A stretch of DNA of 64,000 nucleotides from Rhodocyclaceae bacterium. GTDB lineage: Bacteria > Pseudomonadota > Gammaproteobacteria > Burkholderiales > Rhodocyclaceae. Positions 1 to 8,340 of the stretch are shown here, piece by piece. The translations under genes and the position numbers were made by a program. The notes beneath the pieces were generated by a model, which was given only the letters and a program-made list of their open reading frames with translations, searched no databases and had not been told where the DNA came from. The DNA is taken from the NCBI GenBank assembly GCA_016702335.1, contig JADJEF010000018.1, positions 930,001 to 994,000 on the forward strand, written 5' to 3'. Position 1 is the first letter of the stretch; each line of letters starts with the position of its first letter.

Positions 1-1
1 A

Positions 2-805
2 GAGTTGCTGGTCAATGTGGCCCTGCGCGTTGAAGAAACCGCCGACTCTGACGTTTTCCGCGTTTCCGGACGCGGCGAATTGCATCTCACCATTCTTCTG
101 GAAAACATGCGTCGCGAAGGCTTTGAATTGGCCTGCGGCAAACCCCGGGTCGTGTACAAAGATATCAACGGTGAGAAGTGTGAGCCCTACGAAAACCTGA
201 CCATCGACCTTGAAGACAACACCCAAGGCACCATCATGGAAGAAATCGGTCGTCGCCGCGGCGAGCTGACCAACATGGAATCCGATGGCCAGGGCCGCAC
301 CCGTCTGGAATATCACATTCCGGCCCGAGGCCTGATCGGCTTCCAGTCCGACTTCATGACCATGACGCGCGGCACCGGCCTGATGAGTCACATTTTTGAT
401 GACTACGCCCCCGTCAAGCCCGACCTGCCCGGCCGTCATAACGGCGTGCTGATTTCGCAAGATGACGGCGAAGCCGTGGCCTATGCGCTGTGGAAGCTGG
501 AAGATCGCGGCCGTATGTTTGTCAGCCCCGGAGACAAACTTTACGAAGGCATGATCATCGGCATCCACAGCCGCGACAATGACTTGGTGGTCAACCCGAT
601 CAAGGGCAAGCAACTCACCAACGTCCGTTCATCGGGCACCGATGAGGCGGTGCGACTCACGACGCCGATCAAGCTGACGCTGGAATCGGCGGTCGAGTTC
701 ATCGATGACGACGAACTGGTCGAGATCACCCCCAAGTGCATTCGCATGCGCAAGCGCTATCTCAAAGAGCATGAGCGCAAACGTGCGGTGCGCCAAGAGG
801 CGTGA
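2..805 (+). CDS. typA: Ribosome-associated GTPase TypA/BipA, C-terminal part (5' end outside window)
   Basis: The open frame enters from the left edge and ends at TGA 803-805, giving 267 codons of a protein normally about 600 residues long. The GTPase domain is missing because it lies upstream. What is visible is the EF-G-like domain III/V part and the BipA-specific C-terminal domain, recognised from RVSGRGELHLTILLENMRR near the start, then EYHIPARGLIGFQ, MTRGTGLMSH and the end ECITPK-type segment VEITPKCIRMRKRYL. TypA is a translational GTPase that binds the ribosome and acts in stress responses and ribosome assembly. The first ATG-like TTG at 5 is not a start; the preceding codon is also part of the conserved ELLVNVALRVE segment. 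A copy of the interspersed 27-base element lies 17 bases after the stop. Confidence 0.96.
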   Translation, partial: ELLVNVALRVEETADSDVFRVSGRGELHLTILLENMRREGFELACGKPRVVYKDINGEKCEPYENLTIDLEDNTQGTIMEEIGRRRGELTNMESDGQGRTRLEYHIPARGLIGFQSDFMTMTRGTGLMSHIFDDYAPVKPDLPGRHNGVLISQDDGEAVAYALWKLEDRGRMFVSPGDKLYEGMIIGIHSRDNDLVVNPIKGKQLTNVRSSGTDEAVRLTTPIKLTLESAVEFIDDDELVEITPKCIRMRKRYLKEHERKRAVRQEA

Positions 806-822
806 GATCGGCAGATTGGTTC

Positions 823-849
823 GCAAGTCGGCGCTGGTAACACGGCGAT
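823..849 (+). repeat. Interspersed 27-base element, copy 1 (intergenic)
   Basis: Perfect match to the consensus GCAAGTCGGCGCTGG-YRRN-ACGGCGAT with variable tetranucleotide TAAC. It lies between typA and the LysE-family gene, 17 bases after the typA stop, in the same orientation as typA. Its left flank is unusually similar to that of the mutS copy: 813-837 equals 15389-15413 over 25 bases. Confidence 0.9.
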
Positions 850-879
850 AGAGCCAATAAGGGCGCTGGGAGCACGCTG

Positions 880-1482
880 ATGGATGGTCTGGTCGACTTC
901 CCGGCGTTCCTCATCGCCTCCACCTTGCTCATACTGTCGCCCGGGCCGGGCACGCTCGCCATACTGGGGGCAGCTACCGGTTCGCGTCGGGCAGGGTTTG
1001 AGGCCCTCGCCGGAACCAGCACCGGCGATGCTCTCTTGATGGCCGCCGCCGCCATCGGCGCTGCCACCCTGCTTCATGGTTATCCGGCCGCCTTTGACGC
1101 GCTGCGTTACGGCGGCGGCGCGTATTTGGTCTGGCTGGGGATTCAGGCGCTGCGCTCGAGGGAGCAAAAACTCGCGGTCAGTCCCCCGGAGCCCGGGCAC
1201 GCCTTCAAGCGCAGTCTTCTGGTCACGCTGCTCAACCCCAAGGCCATCGTTTTTTTCATGGCCTTTTTTCCACAGTTCATCCGTACCGACGCTGGCCCCG
1301 AAAGTTTTGCTGTTCTTGGTGCCGTTTTTATCGCCATGAACTGCATTTATCAGGCCCTGCTGATCAATGGCGCGGCACTCGTGCTGCGCCATTTGGACGA
1401 AGCGCCACACTGGGCGCTTTGGATCAACCGAGCCTTGGGCACCGCTTTCGTGCTGTTTGGCCTACGCCTCGCCCTGGGCTAG
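880..1482 (+). CDS. LysE/RhtB-family amino acid exporter
   Basis: A 200-residue integral membrane protein of the LysE/RhtB translocator family, which exports amino acids or related metabolites across the inner membrane by proton antiport. Family signatures are the N-terminal SPGPGTLAILG segment at about residues 20-30, a central YLVWLGIQALR segment, and NPKAIVFFMAFFPQFI at about residues 112-127. About six hydrophobic segments are seen, and length is normal for the family. The ATG at 880 follows a GGGAG-like ribosome binding site. The substrate cannot be told from sequence. It stands alone on the + strand between typA and a convergent acyl-CoA synthetase. Confidence 0.9.
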   Translation: MDGLVDFPAFLIASTLLILSPGPGTLAILGAATGSRRAGFEALAGTSTGDALLMAAAAIGAATLLHGYPAAFDALRYGGGAYLVWLGIQALRSREQKLAVSPPEPGHAFKRSLLVTLLNPKAIVFFMAFFPQFIRTDAGPESFAVLGAVFIAMNCIYQALLINGAALVLRHLDEAPHWALWINRALGTAFVLFGLRLALG

Positions 1483-1527
1483 CCATAGCCATAGGCAGAG
1501 ACATAGCACCCTCAGCAAAACCCCGCG

Positions 1528-3207
1528 TCAGCCCTCGTGCCAGACGACGGATTTACGCGTTTTTGCCCACGTATCGAAAAACGGCGTGTAGTGATTTTCC
1601 AGCACATTGCGCTTGAGCTTCAGCGTGGGCGTGATGAAACCCGCTTCCACAGTCCATTGCTCTGGCACCACGGCCACAAAATCCAGCCGCTCGTGCGGGT
1701 CCAATTCGTTGTTAACCTTCGCCAGATGTGCTTCGAGCTCGGCGGTGAATTCCTGACGCGCAGCGGCATCCTTCATCGCTGACCACCTGCCGGGCGGCAA
1801 CATGGCCAAGGCAAAGGGTTGCGGAAAAGCCAGGCCGGTCACCATGCACGCCTCGATGCGCGTAAAGGCCGACAACTTGCTCTCGATGGGTGCGGGAGCC
1901 ACATACTTGCCCTTGCTGGTCTTGAATTGCTCCTTCGCTCGTCCAACGATGCGCAGTCGGCCCTGCTCGTCAAACTGCCCAAGGTCACCGGTACGCAACC
2001 AGCCGTCATCGGTCATGGTTTCTCGGGTCTTCTCCGGTTCCTTGAAATAGCCTTGCATATGTGCCGGACCGCGCGTGATGACTTCCCCCGATTCTGACAG
2101 CTTTACTTCGCAGACATCAGAAGCCACACCCACATAACCAATGCGCGACTGCCCCGGACGGTTGGAGGTGGCCCAGGCAAACTGCTCCGTCATGCCATAG
2201 CCCTCCAGTAGTTCCAGACCCAGGCGCTGATACCAGCCCATGACTTCGGGTGGCAAGGGCGCAGCCCCCGTCCCCGCATAACGCACGGAGTCGAGCCCCA
2301 ACTGGGCAAGGATCTTGCGCTTGACGAAGATGTTGAAAATCGGGATCGAGAGCATCCGGTCCAGCTTCTTGGGCGGGATCTTGGAAAAAATCCCCTGCTG
2401 GAACTTGACCCACAGGCGTGGCACCGAAAAGAAAAAGGTGGGCCGTGCCCGGCGCAGATCCTCAAGGAATGTCGCCAGTGAATCGGCAAAAAACATGCGC
2501 CCACCGCAATGCAGCATGGTCGCCCAGATGCAGGAACGCTCGGCGACGTGGGCAAGAGGAAGATACGAAAGGACACGTTCTTCAGTGCCCGCTTTCACCA
2601 AGCCATTGAGCCCCTTGGCAACGTAGGCAAAGGAACCAAAACCGTGCACCGCGCCTTTGGGCATGCCGGTGGTACCCGAGGTGTAAATGATGGTGGCCAT
2701 CACATCCGGCCCGAAGGTCGGGCTCTCTTTCATTGGCTCGGTGCTGCGCAAAATATCGTCCCAGACATAGGTGCCCTTTGCTTCAGCGAGCGGCGTCACA
2801 AGGATCGGCATCTGCGCAGGGATACCTGGCTGCATGGAGGGCCAGTCATCCAGCTTGCCCACAATGCACAATTTGGTTTCCGAGTGTTCGAGAATCTGGC
2901 GAACCGTGTCTGCGACCAAATTGGGATAGATCGGCACACTGACATAACCCGCCATCCAGATCGCCAGGTCAGACATCACCCACCACGCCGAGTTCTTGCT
3001 CATGATGGCGACGCGTGACCCGGGCTCCCAGCCCTGAGCCTTGAGCCAGGCCGCGATGCGACGCGCTTCGTTCAAGGTCTGAGCCCAGGTCCAGTCCCTT
3101 ACCTGACCGCCGCCAATGGGCTGGGTCAGGAAAATTTTGTCGGCACGCTCTTTTTCCCAACGGTAGGCGCTCTGCAGCGGCAGGTCGCTCGGCTCAATTG
3201 TGATCAC
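1528..3207 (-). CDS. Long-chain acyl-CoA synthetase-like AMP-forming ligase
   Basis: A 559-residue member of the ANL superfamily, which activates fatty or related carboxylic acids with ATP to an acyl-adenylate and then the CoA thioester. Visible motifs are the P-loop-like TIIYTSGTTGMPKGAV (about residue 190), LEGYGMTEQ (about 335), the adenylate-binding DDGWLRTGDLGQFDEQGRLRIVGR (about 400-425) and KGKYVAPAPIE near the C-terminal hinge. The shape fits the long-chain (FAA1/FadD15-like) subgroup. The best start is GTG at 3207 because the following residues align with the family N-terminus. It is transcribed towards the LysE gene, and its 5' end faces intergenic element copy 2. Natural substrate unknown. 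Confidence 0.9.
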   Translation of the reverse strand: MITIEPSDLPLQSAYRWEKERADKIFLTQPIGGGQVRDWTWAQTLNEARRIAAWLKAQGWEPGSRVAIMSKNSAWWVMSDLAIWMAGYVSVPIYPNLVADTVRQILEHSETKLCIVGKLDDWPSMQPGIPAQMPILVTPLAEAKGTYVWDDILRSTEPMKESPTFGPDVMATIIYTSGTTGMPKGAVHGFGSFAYVAKGLNGLVKAGTEERVLSYLPLAHVAERSCIWATMLHCGGRMFFADSLATFLEDLRRARPTFFFSVPRLWVKFQQGIFSKIPPKKLDRMLSIPIFNIFVKRKILAQLGLDSVRYAGTGAAPLPPEVMGWYQRLGLELLEGYGMTEQFAWATSNRPGQSRIGYVGVASDVCEVKLSESGEVITRGPAHMQGYFKEPEKTRETMTDDGWLRTGDLGQFDEQGRLRIVGRAKEQFKTSKGKYVAPAPIESKLSAFTRIEACMVTGLAFPQPFALAMLPPGRWSAMKDAAARQEFTAELEAHLAKVNNELDPHERLDFVAVVPEQWTVEAGFITPTLKLKRNVLENHYTPFFDTWAKTRKSVVWHEG

Positions 3208-3278
3208 GGTCTATCCCTTTGGCTTTTTTTCATTGTCGTTGAGTCGCAATGTGGCAGGACCGATCCCACAGCAATGCA

Positions 3279-3305
3279 ATCGCCGTCTCACCAGCGCCGA
3301 CTTGC
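3279..3305 (-). repeat. Interspersed 27-base element, copy 2 (intergenic)
   Basis: Perfect match to the consensus on the minus strand, variable tetranucleotide TGAG. It begins only four bases after the stop codon of the glutaredoxin-like gene and has the same orientation as that gene. Confidence 0.9.
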
Positions 3306-3309
3306 GGAC

Positions 3310-3678
3310 TCACTCTGCCAGCATCTTGGCAAAATCGCCGCTATCAATCAACTTTTTCAGATCGCTAGCCCCACCGACAAGCATTCCTTTGACAAAAACC
3401 ATGGGGAAGGTGGGCCACCCGGTCCACATTTTGAGGGCGTTGCGCCGACGCCAGAGGCTGAAGTAGCTGCCGTACTCCAAATAGCAAAACGGCACGCCGG
3501 CGGCATCAAGCAGCTTGCGCGCCTTTTTAGGCATGGGGTTCTGCGCCATGCCGACCACCACGACCTTATTTGCCGCCACGGCCTGCTCGACCTCACGAAC
3601 GATATCGGCCTCATTGTTGGCGACTTTCTGCCGAATGGCCGGATGAGTGCGTTCTTCGCCAAGAATGATGCGCGTCAT
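3310..3678 (-). CDS. Glutaredoxin-fold protein lacking the active-site cysteine
   Basis: A 122-residue protein with a thioredoxin/glutaredoxin fold in its C-terminal 85 residues: the beta strand VVVVGMA, then the position of the CxxC or CGFS motif, helix KKARKLLDAAGV, strand YLEYGSY, the cis-Pro TGWPTFPMVFVKG loop and the GG-SDL motif (VGGASDLKKLIDSG) that binds glutathione in monothiol glutaredoxins. The active-site motif reads QNPMPKK, so no catalytic cysteine is present; the only cysteine (CYLEY) is elsewhere. The GSH-binding framework being kept suggests a non-redox or scaffold role, which is inference. It sits next to tpx, a thiol peroxidase, in the same direction with a 9-base gap. Confidence 0.8.
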   Translation of the reverse strand: MTRIILGEERTHPAIRQKVANNEADIVREVEQAVAANKVVVVGMAQNPMPKKARKLLDAAGVPFCYLEYGSYFSLWRRRNALKMWTGWPTFPMVFVKGMLVGGASDLKKLIDSGDFAKMLAE

Positions 3679-3687
3679 CGTCGGCCC

Positions 3688-4191
3688 CTAGCCCAAGACC
3701 TTGAGAACTGCCTCGTAATTCGGTTCCTGGGCAATTTCGGGCACCATTTCGCTATGAATGACCATGTCGTTCTCGTCGAGCACGACCACAGCACGGGCGG
3801 TCAGCTTGGCGAGCGGACCATCAACCATCTCAACACCCCAGTCACGCAAGAACTGCGGGTGACGGAAGGTGGACAAATGCGCCACATTCGCCAGACCTTC
3901 CGCCGCGCAGAAGCGCTTGGCCGCAAAGGGCAGATCCGCCGACACACAGAGCACCACAGTGTTGTTCATTTGGCCGGCCTGCTCATTGAACTTGCGGGTC
4001 GACGTGGCGCACGTGGGGGTGTCAATGCTGGGAAAAATGTTCAGCACCTTGCGTTTACCGGCATAGGACGTCAGGCTAGCCTCGGCAAGATCAGCGCCGG
4101 TGAGTTTCAACTCGGGGGCCACTTGGCCCACGGCGGGCAAATTGCCTTCGACCTTGATCGGGTTGCCGCGCAGGGTAATGGTAGTGCTCAT
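3688..4191 (-). CDS. tpx: Thiol peroxidase (atypical 2-Cys peroxiredoxin)
   Basis: 167 residues, the usual Tpx length. Tpx reduces hydrogen peroxide and alkyl hydroperoxides in the cytoplasm or periplasm, using thioredoxin. The peroxidatic cysteine sits in PSIDTPTCATS (about residue 61) and the resolving cysteine in AAKRFCAAEG (about residue 95), the pattern of atypical 2-Cys Tpx. The preceding VLNIFPS strand and the trailing RAVVVLDENDMVIH strand fit the peroxiredoxin fold. It is followed on the same strand by the glutaredoxin-like gene and preceded by a TatD-type nuclease, so the three may be co-transcribed. Confidence 0.95.
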   Translation of the reverse strand: MSTTITLRGNPIKVEGNLPAVGQVAPELKLTGADLAEASLTSYAGKRKVLNIFPSIDTPTCATSTRKFNEQAGQMNNTVVLCVSADLPFAAKRFCAAEGLANVAHLSTFRHPQFLRDWGVEMVDGPLAKLTARAVVVLDENDMVIHSEMVPEIAQEPNYEAVLKVLG

Positions 4192-4206
4192 GTGTATCTC
4201 CTGGAT

Positions 4207-4995
4207 TCAGTGCTTGCCGTGCGGATGGGTGGTGGCCAGGCGCGGCAGCACGGCGAGCGCGTTGGCATGTGTTTGGGTAATGAGGTCATGCACTGTGGTG
4301 CCACGCAACTCGGCGAGCACTTGCGCGATACGAGGCAACTGACCCGGGGTGTTGCGCCCTCGGGCAATCCACTCGGGGGAAATATCGGGCGCGTCAGTTT
4401 CCAGAACGATCGCCTCGGCAGGCAAACTCGCAGCCAGTGCGCGAATGCGTTGACTGCCGGGATAAGTCAGCGTGCCGCCGAATCCGAGTTTGAAGCCGAG
4501 TTTGATAAATTCATCGGCCTGCTGCCGGCTGCCATTAAAGGCATGGGCAATGCCGCCGACCACACGCACCTTGCGCAACTGCGCCAAGACCTGATCGATG
4601 GCCCGGCGCACGTGCAGCAGTACGGGCAAGTCGCAGGTGCGCGCCAGTGTCAGCTGCGCCACGAACATCTCTTGCTGACGCTGATCATCACGCGGTTCGA
4701 CAAAGCGATCCAGACCAATCTCACCGATGGCTACCGGGCGTTCCCGCTCGACTGCCTGGGCCAGTGCCTGCAGATCGTCGGGGCTGGCCCGATCGACATA
4801 CATCGGATGAATGCCATAGGCGGCGACACAGCCGGAGTAAGTTCGGCACACCGAGGCCACCGCCCCGAAGTTGGCTCGCTCGACCGCAGGCACAATGATC
4901 ATGCCGACTCCGCCGGCGCCCGCCTCTGCTACCACTGCATCGCGATCCGCGTCGAACTCAGGGGCATCGAGATGACAGTGGGTATCTATCAGCAT
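4207..4995 (-). CDS. TatD-family metal-dependent hydrolase (DNase)
   Basis: A 262-residue TIM-barrel amidohydrolase of the TatD family, enzymes with 3'-5' exonuclease or endonuclease activity using two metal ions. The metal-binding signature IDTHCHLD is at residues 3-10, AIGEIGLD at about 95-102, LLHVRRA at about 130, and the C-terminal VLETDAPDISP at about 195-205 supplies the last acidic ligand. Length is normal. ATG at 4995 directly precedes the first motif, as in relatives. It starts ten bases after the iscX stop, so it may be read through from the end of the isc operon. Confidence 0.92.
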   Translation of the reverse strand: MLIDTHCHLDAPEFDADRDAVVAEAGAGGVGMIIVPAVERANFGAVASVCRTYSGCVAAYGIHPMYVDRASPDDLQALAQAVERERPVAIGEIGLDRFVEPRDDQRQQEMFVAQLTLARTCDLPVLLHVRRAIDQVLAQLRKVRVVGGIAHAFNGSRQQADEFIKLGFKLGFGGTLTYPGSQRIRALAASLPAEAIVLETDAPDISPEWIARGRNTPGQLPRIAQVLAELRGTTVHDLITQTHANALAVLPRLATTHPHGKH

Positions 4996-5005
4996 CGACG
5001 GTCAG

Positions 5006-5200
5006 TCAGTTCAGTTCGTCGATCCAGGCCTGCTGTATGGCTTCCAGCTTTTTCTCGCCACAGTGCGTTTCATTTTCCTGAAATCCAGGCAGGGCCAGCA
5101 CCCAACGCATCAACTCGACAAAATTGAGCTTCGTCGGATCTACGTCGGGATGCGCTTCTGACAAGGCGATGGCGACATCCAGCGAATCGGTCCACTTCAT
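5006..5200 (-). CDS. iscX: Fe-S assembly adaptor protein IscX
   Basis: A 64-residue acidic protein starting MKWTDSLDVAIALSE, matching IscX, which binds IscS and iron and regulates the rate of cluster assembly. The conserved DPTKLNFVELMRWVLALPGF segment and terminal EAIQQAWIDE are visible. A longer frame extends upstream to 5317, but the ATG at 5200 is preferred because it overlaps the fdx stop by four bases (ATGA) and gives the standard length. Last gene of the isc operon. Confidence 0.93.
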   Translation of the reverse strand: MKWTDSLDVAIALSEAHPDVDPTKLNFVELMRWVLALPGFQENETHCGEKKLEAIQQAWIDELN

Positions 5201-5544
5201 TTGCGCCCGCTCCCTTCCTTGACCATGTTGATAGTGTATTTCGGTATCTCGATCACCAGCGGCGTGGCGCCGACAATCGCCTGACAGGAAAGCCGGGAAT
5301 TTGGCTCCAGTCCCCACGCCTTGTCGAGCAGATCGTCTTCGGTTTCCTCAGAGGGTTCGAGCGCATTGAAGCCCTCACGCACGACGACATGGCAGGTCGT
5401 ACACGCGCACGACATCTCGCAGGCATGTTCGATTTCGATGTCTTGCTGCAACAGGTTCCAGCAAATTGATTCGCCGGCAACCGCATCGAAGACCGCCCCG
5501 TCGGGGCACAATTCCACGTGAGGCAGAACAATGATCTGGGTCAT
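5197..5544 (-). CDS. fdx: Isc-type [2Fe-2S] ferredoxin
   Basis: 115 residues. This ferredoxin donates electrons during cluster assembly on IscU. The four cluster ligands are visible as HACEMSCACTTCHVVV (about residues 41-56, three cysteines spaced C-x5-C-x2-C with an extra one) and LSCQAIV (about residue 87). The N-terminal TQIIVLPHVELCPDG and acidic region EETEDDLLDKAWGL are typical of the adrenodoxin-like Isc subgroup. It lies 20 bases after hscA and overlaps iscX at ATGA, so translational coupling is likely. Confidence 0.95.
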   Translation of the reverse strand: MTQIIVLPHVELCPDGAVFDAVAGESICWNLLQQDIEIEHACEMSCACTTCHVVVREGFNALEPSEETEDDLLDKAWGLEPNSRLSCQAIVGATPLVIEIPKYTINMVKEGSGRK

Positions 5545-5564
5545 TCTCGGTTTCCTTACTTAAT

Positions 5565-7442
5565 TTACGTGACGTCGCTCACCTTGCGGCCGGTCAGGGC
5601 GCGCTGCACGCTGGCATTCATGCGACGCGCGGCAAATTCGTTGGTGGCCTGACTGAGCGCGGTCATGGCACTGTCGATACGTTTGCGCTCATCGGCGATC
5701 AGGCTGGTTTGCAGTTGAGTAAGCGCCTGGTCGATGGCTTGCCGCTCGCCGTCGGACAACAGCGCGCTGTCGGTTTTCAGTGCCGCCTGCACGGCTTCGA
5801 TCAAGCGCTGAGCCTCAACCTGGGCCTCGCGCAGTGCGCGCCGGCTGGCATCGTCGGCGGCATGACTGTAGCCATCTTTGAGCATGACCGTGATCTCTTC
5901 ATCGCGCAAGCCGTACGAGGGCTTGACTTCCACGCGCGCCTCGACACCCGAGGTCTGCTCACGCGCCGTGACTGACAACAGCCCGTCGGCGTCGACCTGA
6001 AAGCTGACCCGTATCCGCGCCGCCCCAGCCACCATGGGAGGAAAACCGCGCAGTTCGAAGTGGGCGAGCGAGCGGCAGTCGGAAACCAGCTCGCGTTCAC
6101 CCTGCACCACATGGATCGCCATGGCCGTCTGCCCATCCTTGAAGGTGGTGAATTCCTGCGCCTTGGCAATCGGCAGGGTGCTGTTGCGTGGAATCAGCTT
6201 CTCCACCAGCCCACCCATGGTCTCCAGACCCAGCGAAAGGGGGATCACATCGAGCAGCAGCCAGTCTTCGTCAGCCGTACGGTTGCCCGCCAGCAGATTG
6301 GCCTGAATCGCGGCCCCCAAGGCCACGACTTTGTCCGGATCGAGATTGTTGAGGGGTTCCTGATGAAACAGCTCACTCACGGCGTGCTGTACCTGCGGAA
6401 TACGGGTCGAACCACCCACCATCACCACGCCCTTGACCTCGTCCACAGCGAGTTTGGCATCACGCAAGGCTTTGCGCGTGGCCGCCAAAGTCTTATCGAC
6501 CAACGTGCGCGTGATCTCGGCAAACACCTCGGTACTCAGTGTGACATCGACATACTCGCCGCTGCCCAGCTTGACCGTGATCTGCGCTTCACTGTGCTGG
6601 GAAAGGTATTCCTTGGCCTCGCGTGCGCGCACCTGCAACAGGCGCGCATCGCCCGGCGAGAGGGGGTTTAGTTTGGCCTGTTGGATGATCCAGCAAAACA
6701 CCCGATGATCAAAATCATCGCCACCCAGCGCAGAATCGCCTCCGGTCGCGAGCACCTCAAAAATGCCTTTGGCCAGACGCAATATCGAGACATCGAAGGT
6801 GCCGCCGCCGAGATCGAACACGGCGTAGATACCTTCGGAACCATTGTCCAGCCCATAGGCAATCGCTGCGGCAGTCGGTTCGTTGAGCAAGCGCAAGACA
6901 TTGAGGCCGGACAAGCGCGCGGCATCTTTGGTGGCCTGCCGCTGCGCGTCGTCAAAATAGGCGGGTACCGTGACTACCGCACCCGTCAGCTCTCCCCCCA
7001 GCGATGCCTCGGCGCGCAGGCGCAGAGTCTTGAGAATTTCCGCTGACACCTCCACCGGGCTCTTTATGCCCTGCACGGTCTTTAGCCTGACCATGCCCTC
7101 GGCCGCATTTTCGTTAACGACGAAATCGTAGGGCAAGGTCTCGACGTGCGCGATATCGCGCCGGCCCCGGCCCATGAAGCGCTTGACCGACACAATGGTG
7201 TTCTTCGGGTCGATTGCCTGCTGCTTCTGCGCCGAGTAGCCGGTGTCAATCGTGCCATCGGCCGCATAGCGAACGACGGAAGGCAGCAGCGAGCGCCCCT
7301 TTTCATCATTGAGCACCACGCTCATGCCGCTGCGCACGGTAGCGACCAGCGAGTTGGTCGTGCCCAGATCGATACCCACTGCAAGGCGGTGCTGATGAGG
7401 AGCCGCGGATTCGCCCGGCTCGGCAATTTGGAACAGTGCCAT
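5565..7442 (-). CDS. hscA: Fe-S cluster assembly chaperone HscA (Hsp70 family)
   Basis: 625 residues. HscA is the specialised DnaK-like ATPase that, with HscB, binds the LPPVK motif of IscU and promotes cluster transfer. The nucleotide-binding domain shows AVGIDLGTTNSLVATV at residues 22-37, VTVPAYFDDAQRQATKDAA at about 155-175, LLNEPTAAAIAYGLD and VFDLGGGTFDVSIL at about 195-230. The substrate-binding domain follows from about residue 400. Length and gene position (between hscB and fdx) are standard. Confidence 0.97.
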   Translation of the reverse strand: MALFQIAEPGESAAPHQHRLAVGIDLGTTNSLVATVRSGMSVVLNDEKGRSLLPSVVRYAADGTIDTGYSAQKQQAIDPKNTIVSVKRFMGRGRRDIAHVETLPYDFVVNENAAEGMVRLKTVQGIKSPVEVSAEILKTLRLRAEASLGGELTGAVVTVPAYFDDAQRQATKDAARLSGLNVLRLLNEPTAAAIAYGLDNGSEGIYAVFDLGGGTFDVSILRLAKGIFEVLATGGDSALGGDDFDHRVFCWIIQQAKLNPLSPGDARLLQVRAREAKEYLSQHSEAQITVKLGSGEYVDVTLSTEVFAEITRTLVDKTLAATRKALRDAKLAVDEVKGVVMVGGSTRIPQVQHAVSELFHQEPLNNLDPDKVVALGAAIQANLLAGNRTADEDWLLLDVIPLSLGLETMGGLVEKLIPRNSTLPIAKAQEFTTFKDGQTAMAIHVVQGERELVSDCRSLAHFELRGFPPMVAGAARIRVSFQVDADGLLSVTAREQTSGVEARVEVKPSYGLRDEEITVMLKDGYSHAADDASRRALREAQVEAQRLIEAVQAALKTDSALLSDGERQAIDQALTQLQTSLIADERKRIDSAMTALSQATNEFAARRMNASVQRALTGRKVSDVT

Positions 7443-7454
7443 AGTCCGTACAGT

Positions 7455-8006
7455 TTAGGCGGTCGCCCGATCGAGGGCCGCATCGATCTCGTCGCGCAGC
7501 TTTTCCTGAAACATCAACTGCCGAACAAGGTCGCAGGCCGCTGCATAGTCGTGGTTGGTATCAATCAGGCGCACCAGTTCGGCCTGCTCGGCACGCATTC
7601 TCACGTGCAACTGGTCCAGCAGCGTTTCCAGTTGCCGAATCGCCGTGTCACCAGCGCCGACTTGCGCGTCTTCGACGGCTTCGCGCAGTTCCATCTGCGC
7701 CATCAGAAACTCGGGCGGCATGGCAGTGTTGGTTTCGACGGCGACATCGTGACCCAGCAAGCCCAACAGGTAGCGGGCACGCGCCAAGGGGTGCTTCAGC
7801 GCCTGATACGCTTCATTCACGCGCGTAGCCCATTGCATCGCGAGGCGCTGATCCGCCGTCGTCGCGTGAGCGTGCTTGTCTGGGTGCACCCGGCCCTGCA
7901 ATTCGCGAAAATGGGCATCGAGTACAGCGACGTCCTGCGCTTGTGTGCGCGGAACGTGCAGCAGGGCAAAGTAATCCGAAGCGAGCGTCAGGTCAGGTGC
8001 CAGCAT
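7455..8006 (-). CDS. hscB: Fe-S assembly J-domain co-chaperone HscB, carrying an element insertion
   Basis: 183 residues. HscB is the J-domain partner of HscA that delivers IscU. The J domain has SDYFALLHVP near the start and the HPD motif in GRVHPDKHA at about residues 39-47. The C-terminal three-helix IscU-binding domain includes MPPEFLMAQMELRE and YAAACDLVRQLMFQEKLRDEI. The start ATG at 8006 overlaps the iscA stop (TGATG) and is preferred to an earlier in-frame start at 8036. Residues 114-123, AQVGAGDTAI, are encoded by copy 3 of the interspersed element and lie in the linker between two C-terminal helices where relatives have an unrelated, variable sequence. Confidence 0.95.
   Translation of the reverse strand: MLAPDLTLASDYFALLHVPRTQAQDVAVLDAHFRELQGRVHPDKHAHATTADQRLAMQWATRVNEAYQALKHPLARARYLLGLLGHDVAVETNTAMPPEFLMAQMELREAVEDAQVGAGDTAIRQLETLLDQLHVRMRAEQAELVRLIDTNHDYAAACDLVRQLMFQEKLRDEIDAALDRATA
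7639..7665 (-). repeat. Interspersed 27-base element, copy 3 (inside hscB)
   Basis: Perfect consensus on the minus strand, tetranucleotide TGAC. It is in frame within hscB and is read sense as QVGAGDTAI. It lies in a helix-helix linker of the C-terminal domain. Confidence 0.9.
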
Positions 8007-8338
8007 CACACGTTGAAGGATTCGCCGCAGCCGCACTCATCCTTGACATTAGGGTTGTTGAACTTGAAGCCTTCGTTCAGACCTTCTTTGGTGTAGTCGA
8101 GCTCCATGCCTTCGAGATAGGGCAGGCTCTTGGGGTCGACCAGCACTTTCACGCCATGCCATTCAAAAATGACGTCGTCTTCCTGCGAGGTATCGGCGAA
8201 CTCGAGCTTGTAAGCCATGCCCGAGCACCCCGAGGTCCTGACCCCGACCCGGATACCTACGCCCTTGCCCCGCTTGGCAATGAAATTGGCGACATGCTTC
8301 GCCGCCGATTCTGACAAGACAACGCCAACACTGGTCAT
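8006..8338 (-). CDS. iscA: A-type Fe-S carrier IscA
   Basis: 110 residues. A-type carriers receive Fe-S clusters from IscU and pass them to apoproteins. The three conserved cysteines are seen in RTSGCSGMAYKLEF (about residue 38) and in DECGCGESF at the C-terminus (about residues 102-104). The family strand VLVDPKSLPYLEGMELDY is intact. It lies between iscU (2-base gap) and hscB (1-base overlap). Confidence 0.96.
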   Translation of the reverse strand: MTSVGVVLSESAAKHVANFIAKRGKGVGIRVGVRTSGCSGMAYKLEFADTSQEDDVIFEWHGVKVLVDPKSLPYLEGMELDYTKEGLNEGFKFNNPNVKDECGCGESFNV

Positions 8339-8340
8339 GA

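Noticed and set aside
757..1410. Long minus-strand reading frame antisense to the LysE gene
   Set aside because: It is a shadow of a clear membrane protein gene with no recognisable family.
3274..5127. 617-residue plus-strand frame across grx-like, tpx and tatD
   Set aside because: High GC makes long antisense frames; the minus strand has three clear families.
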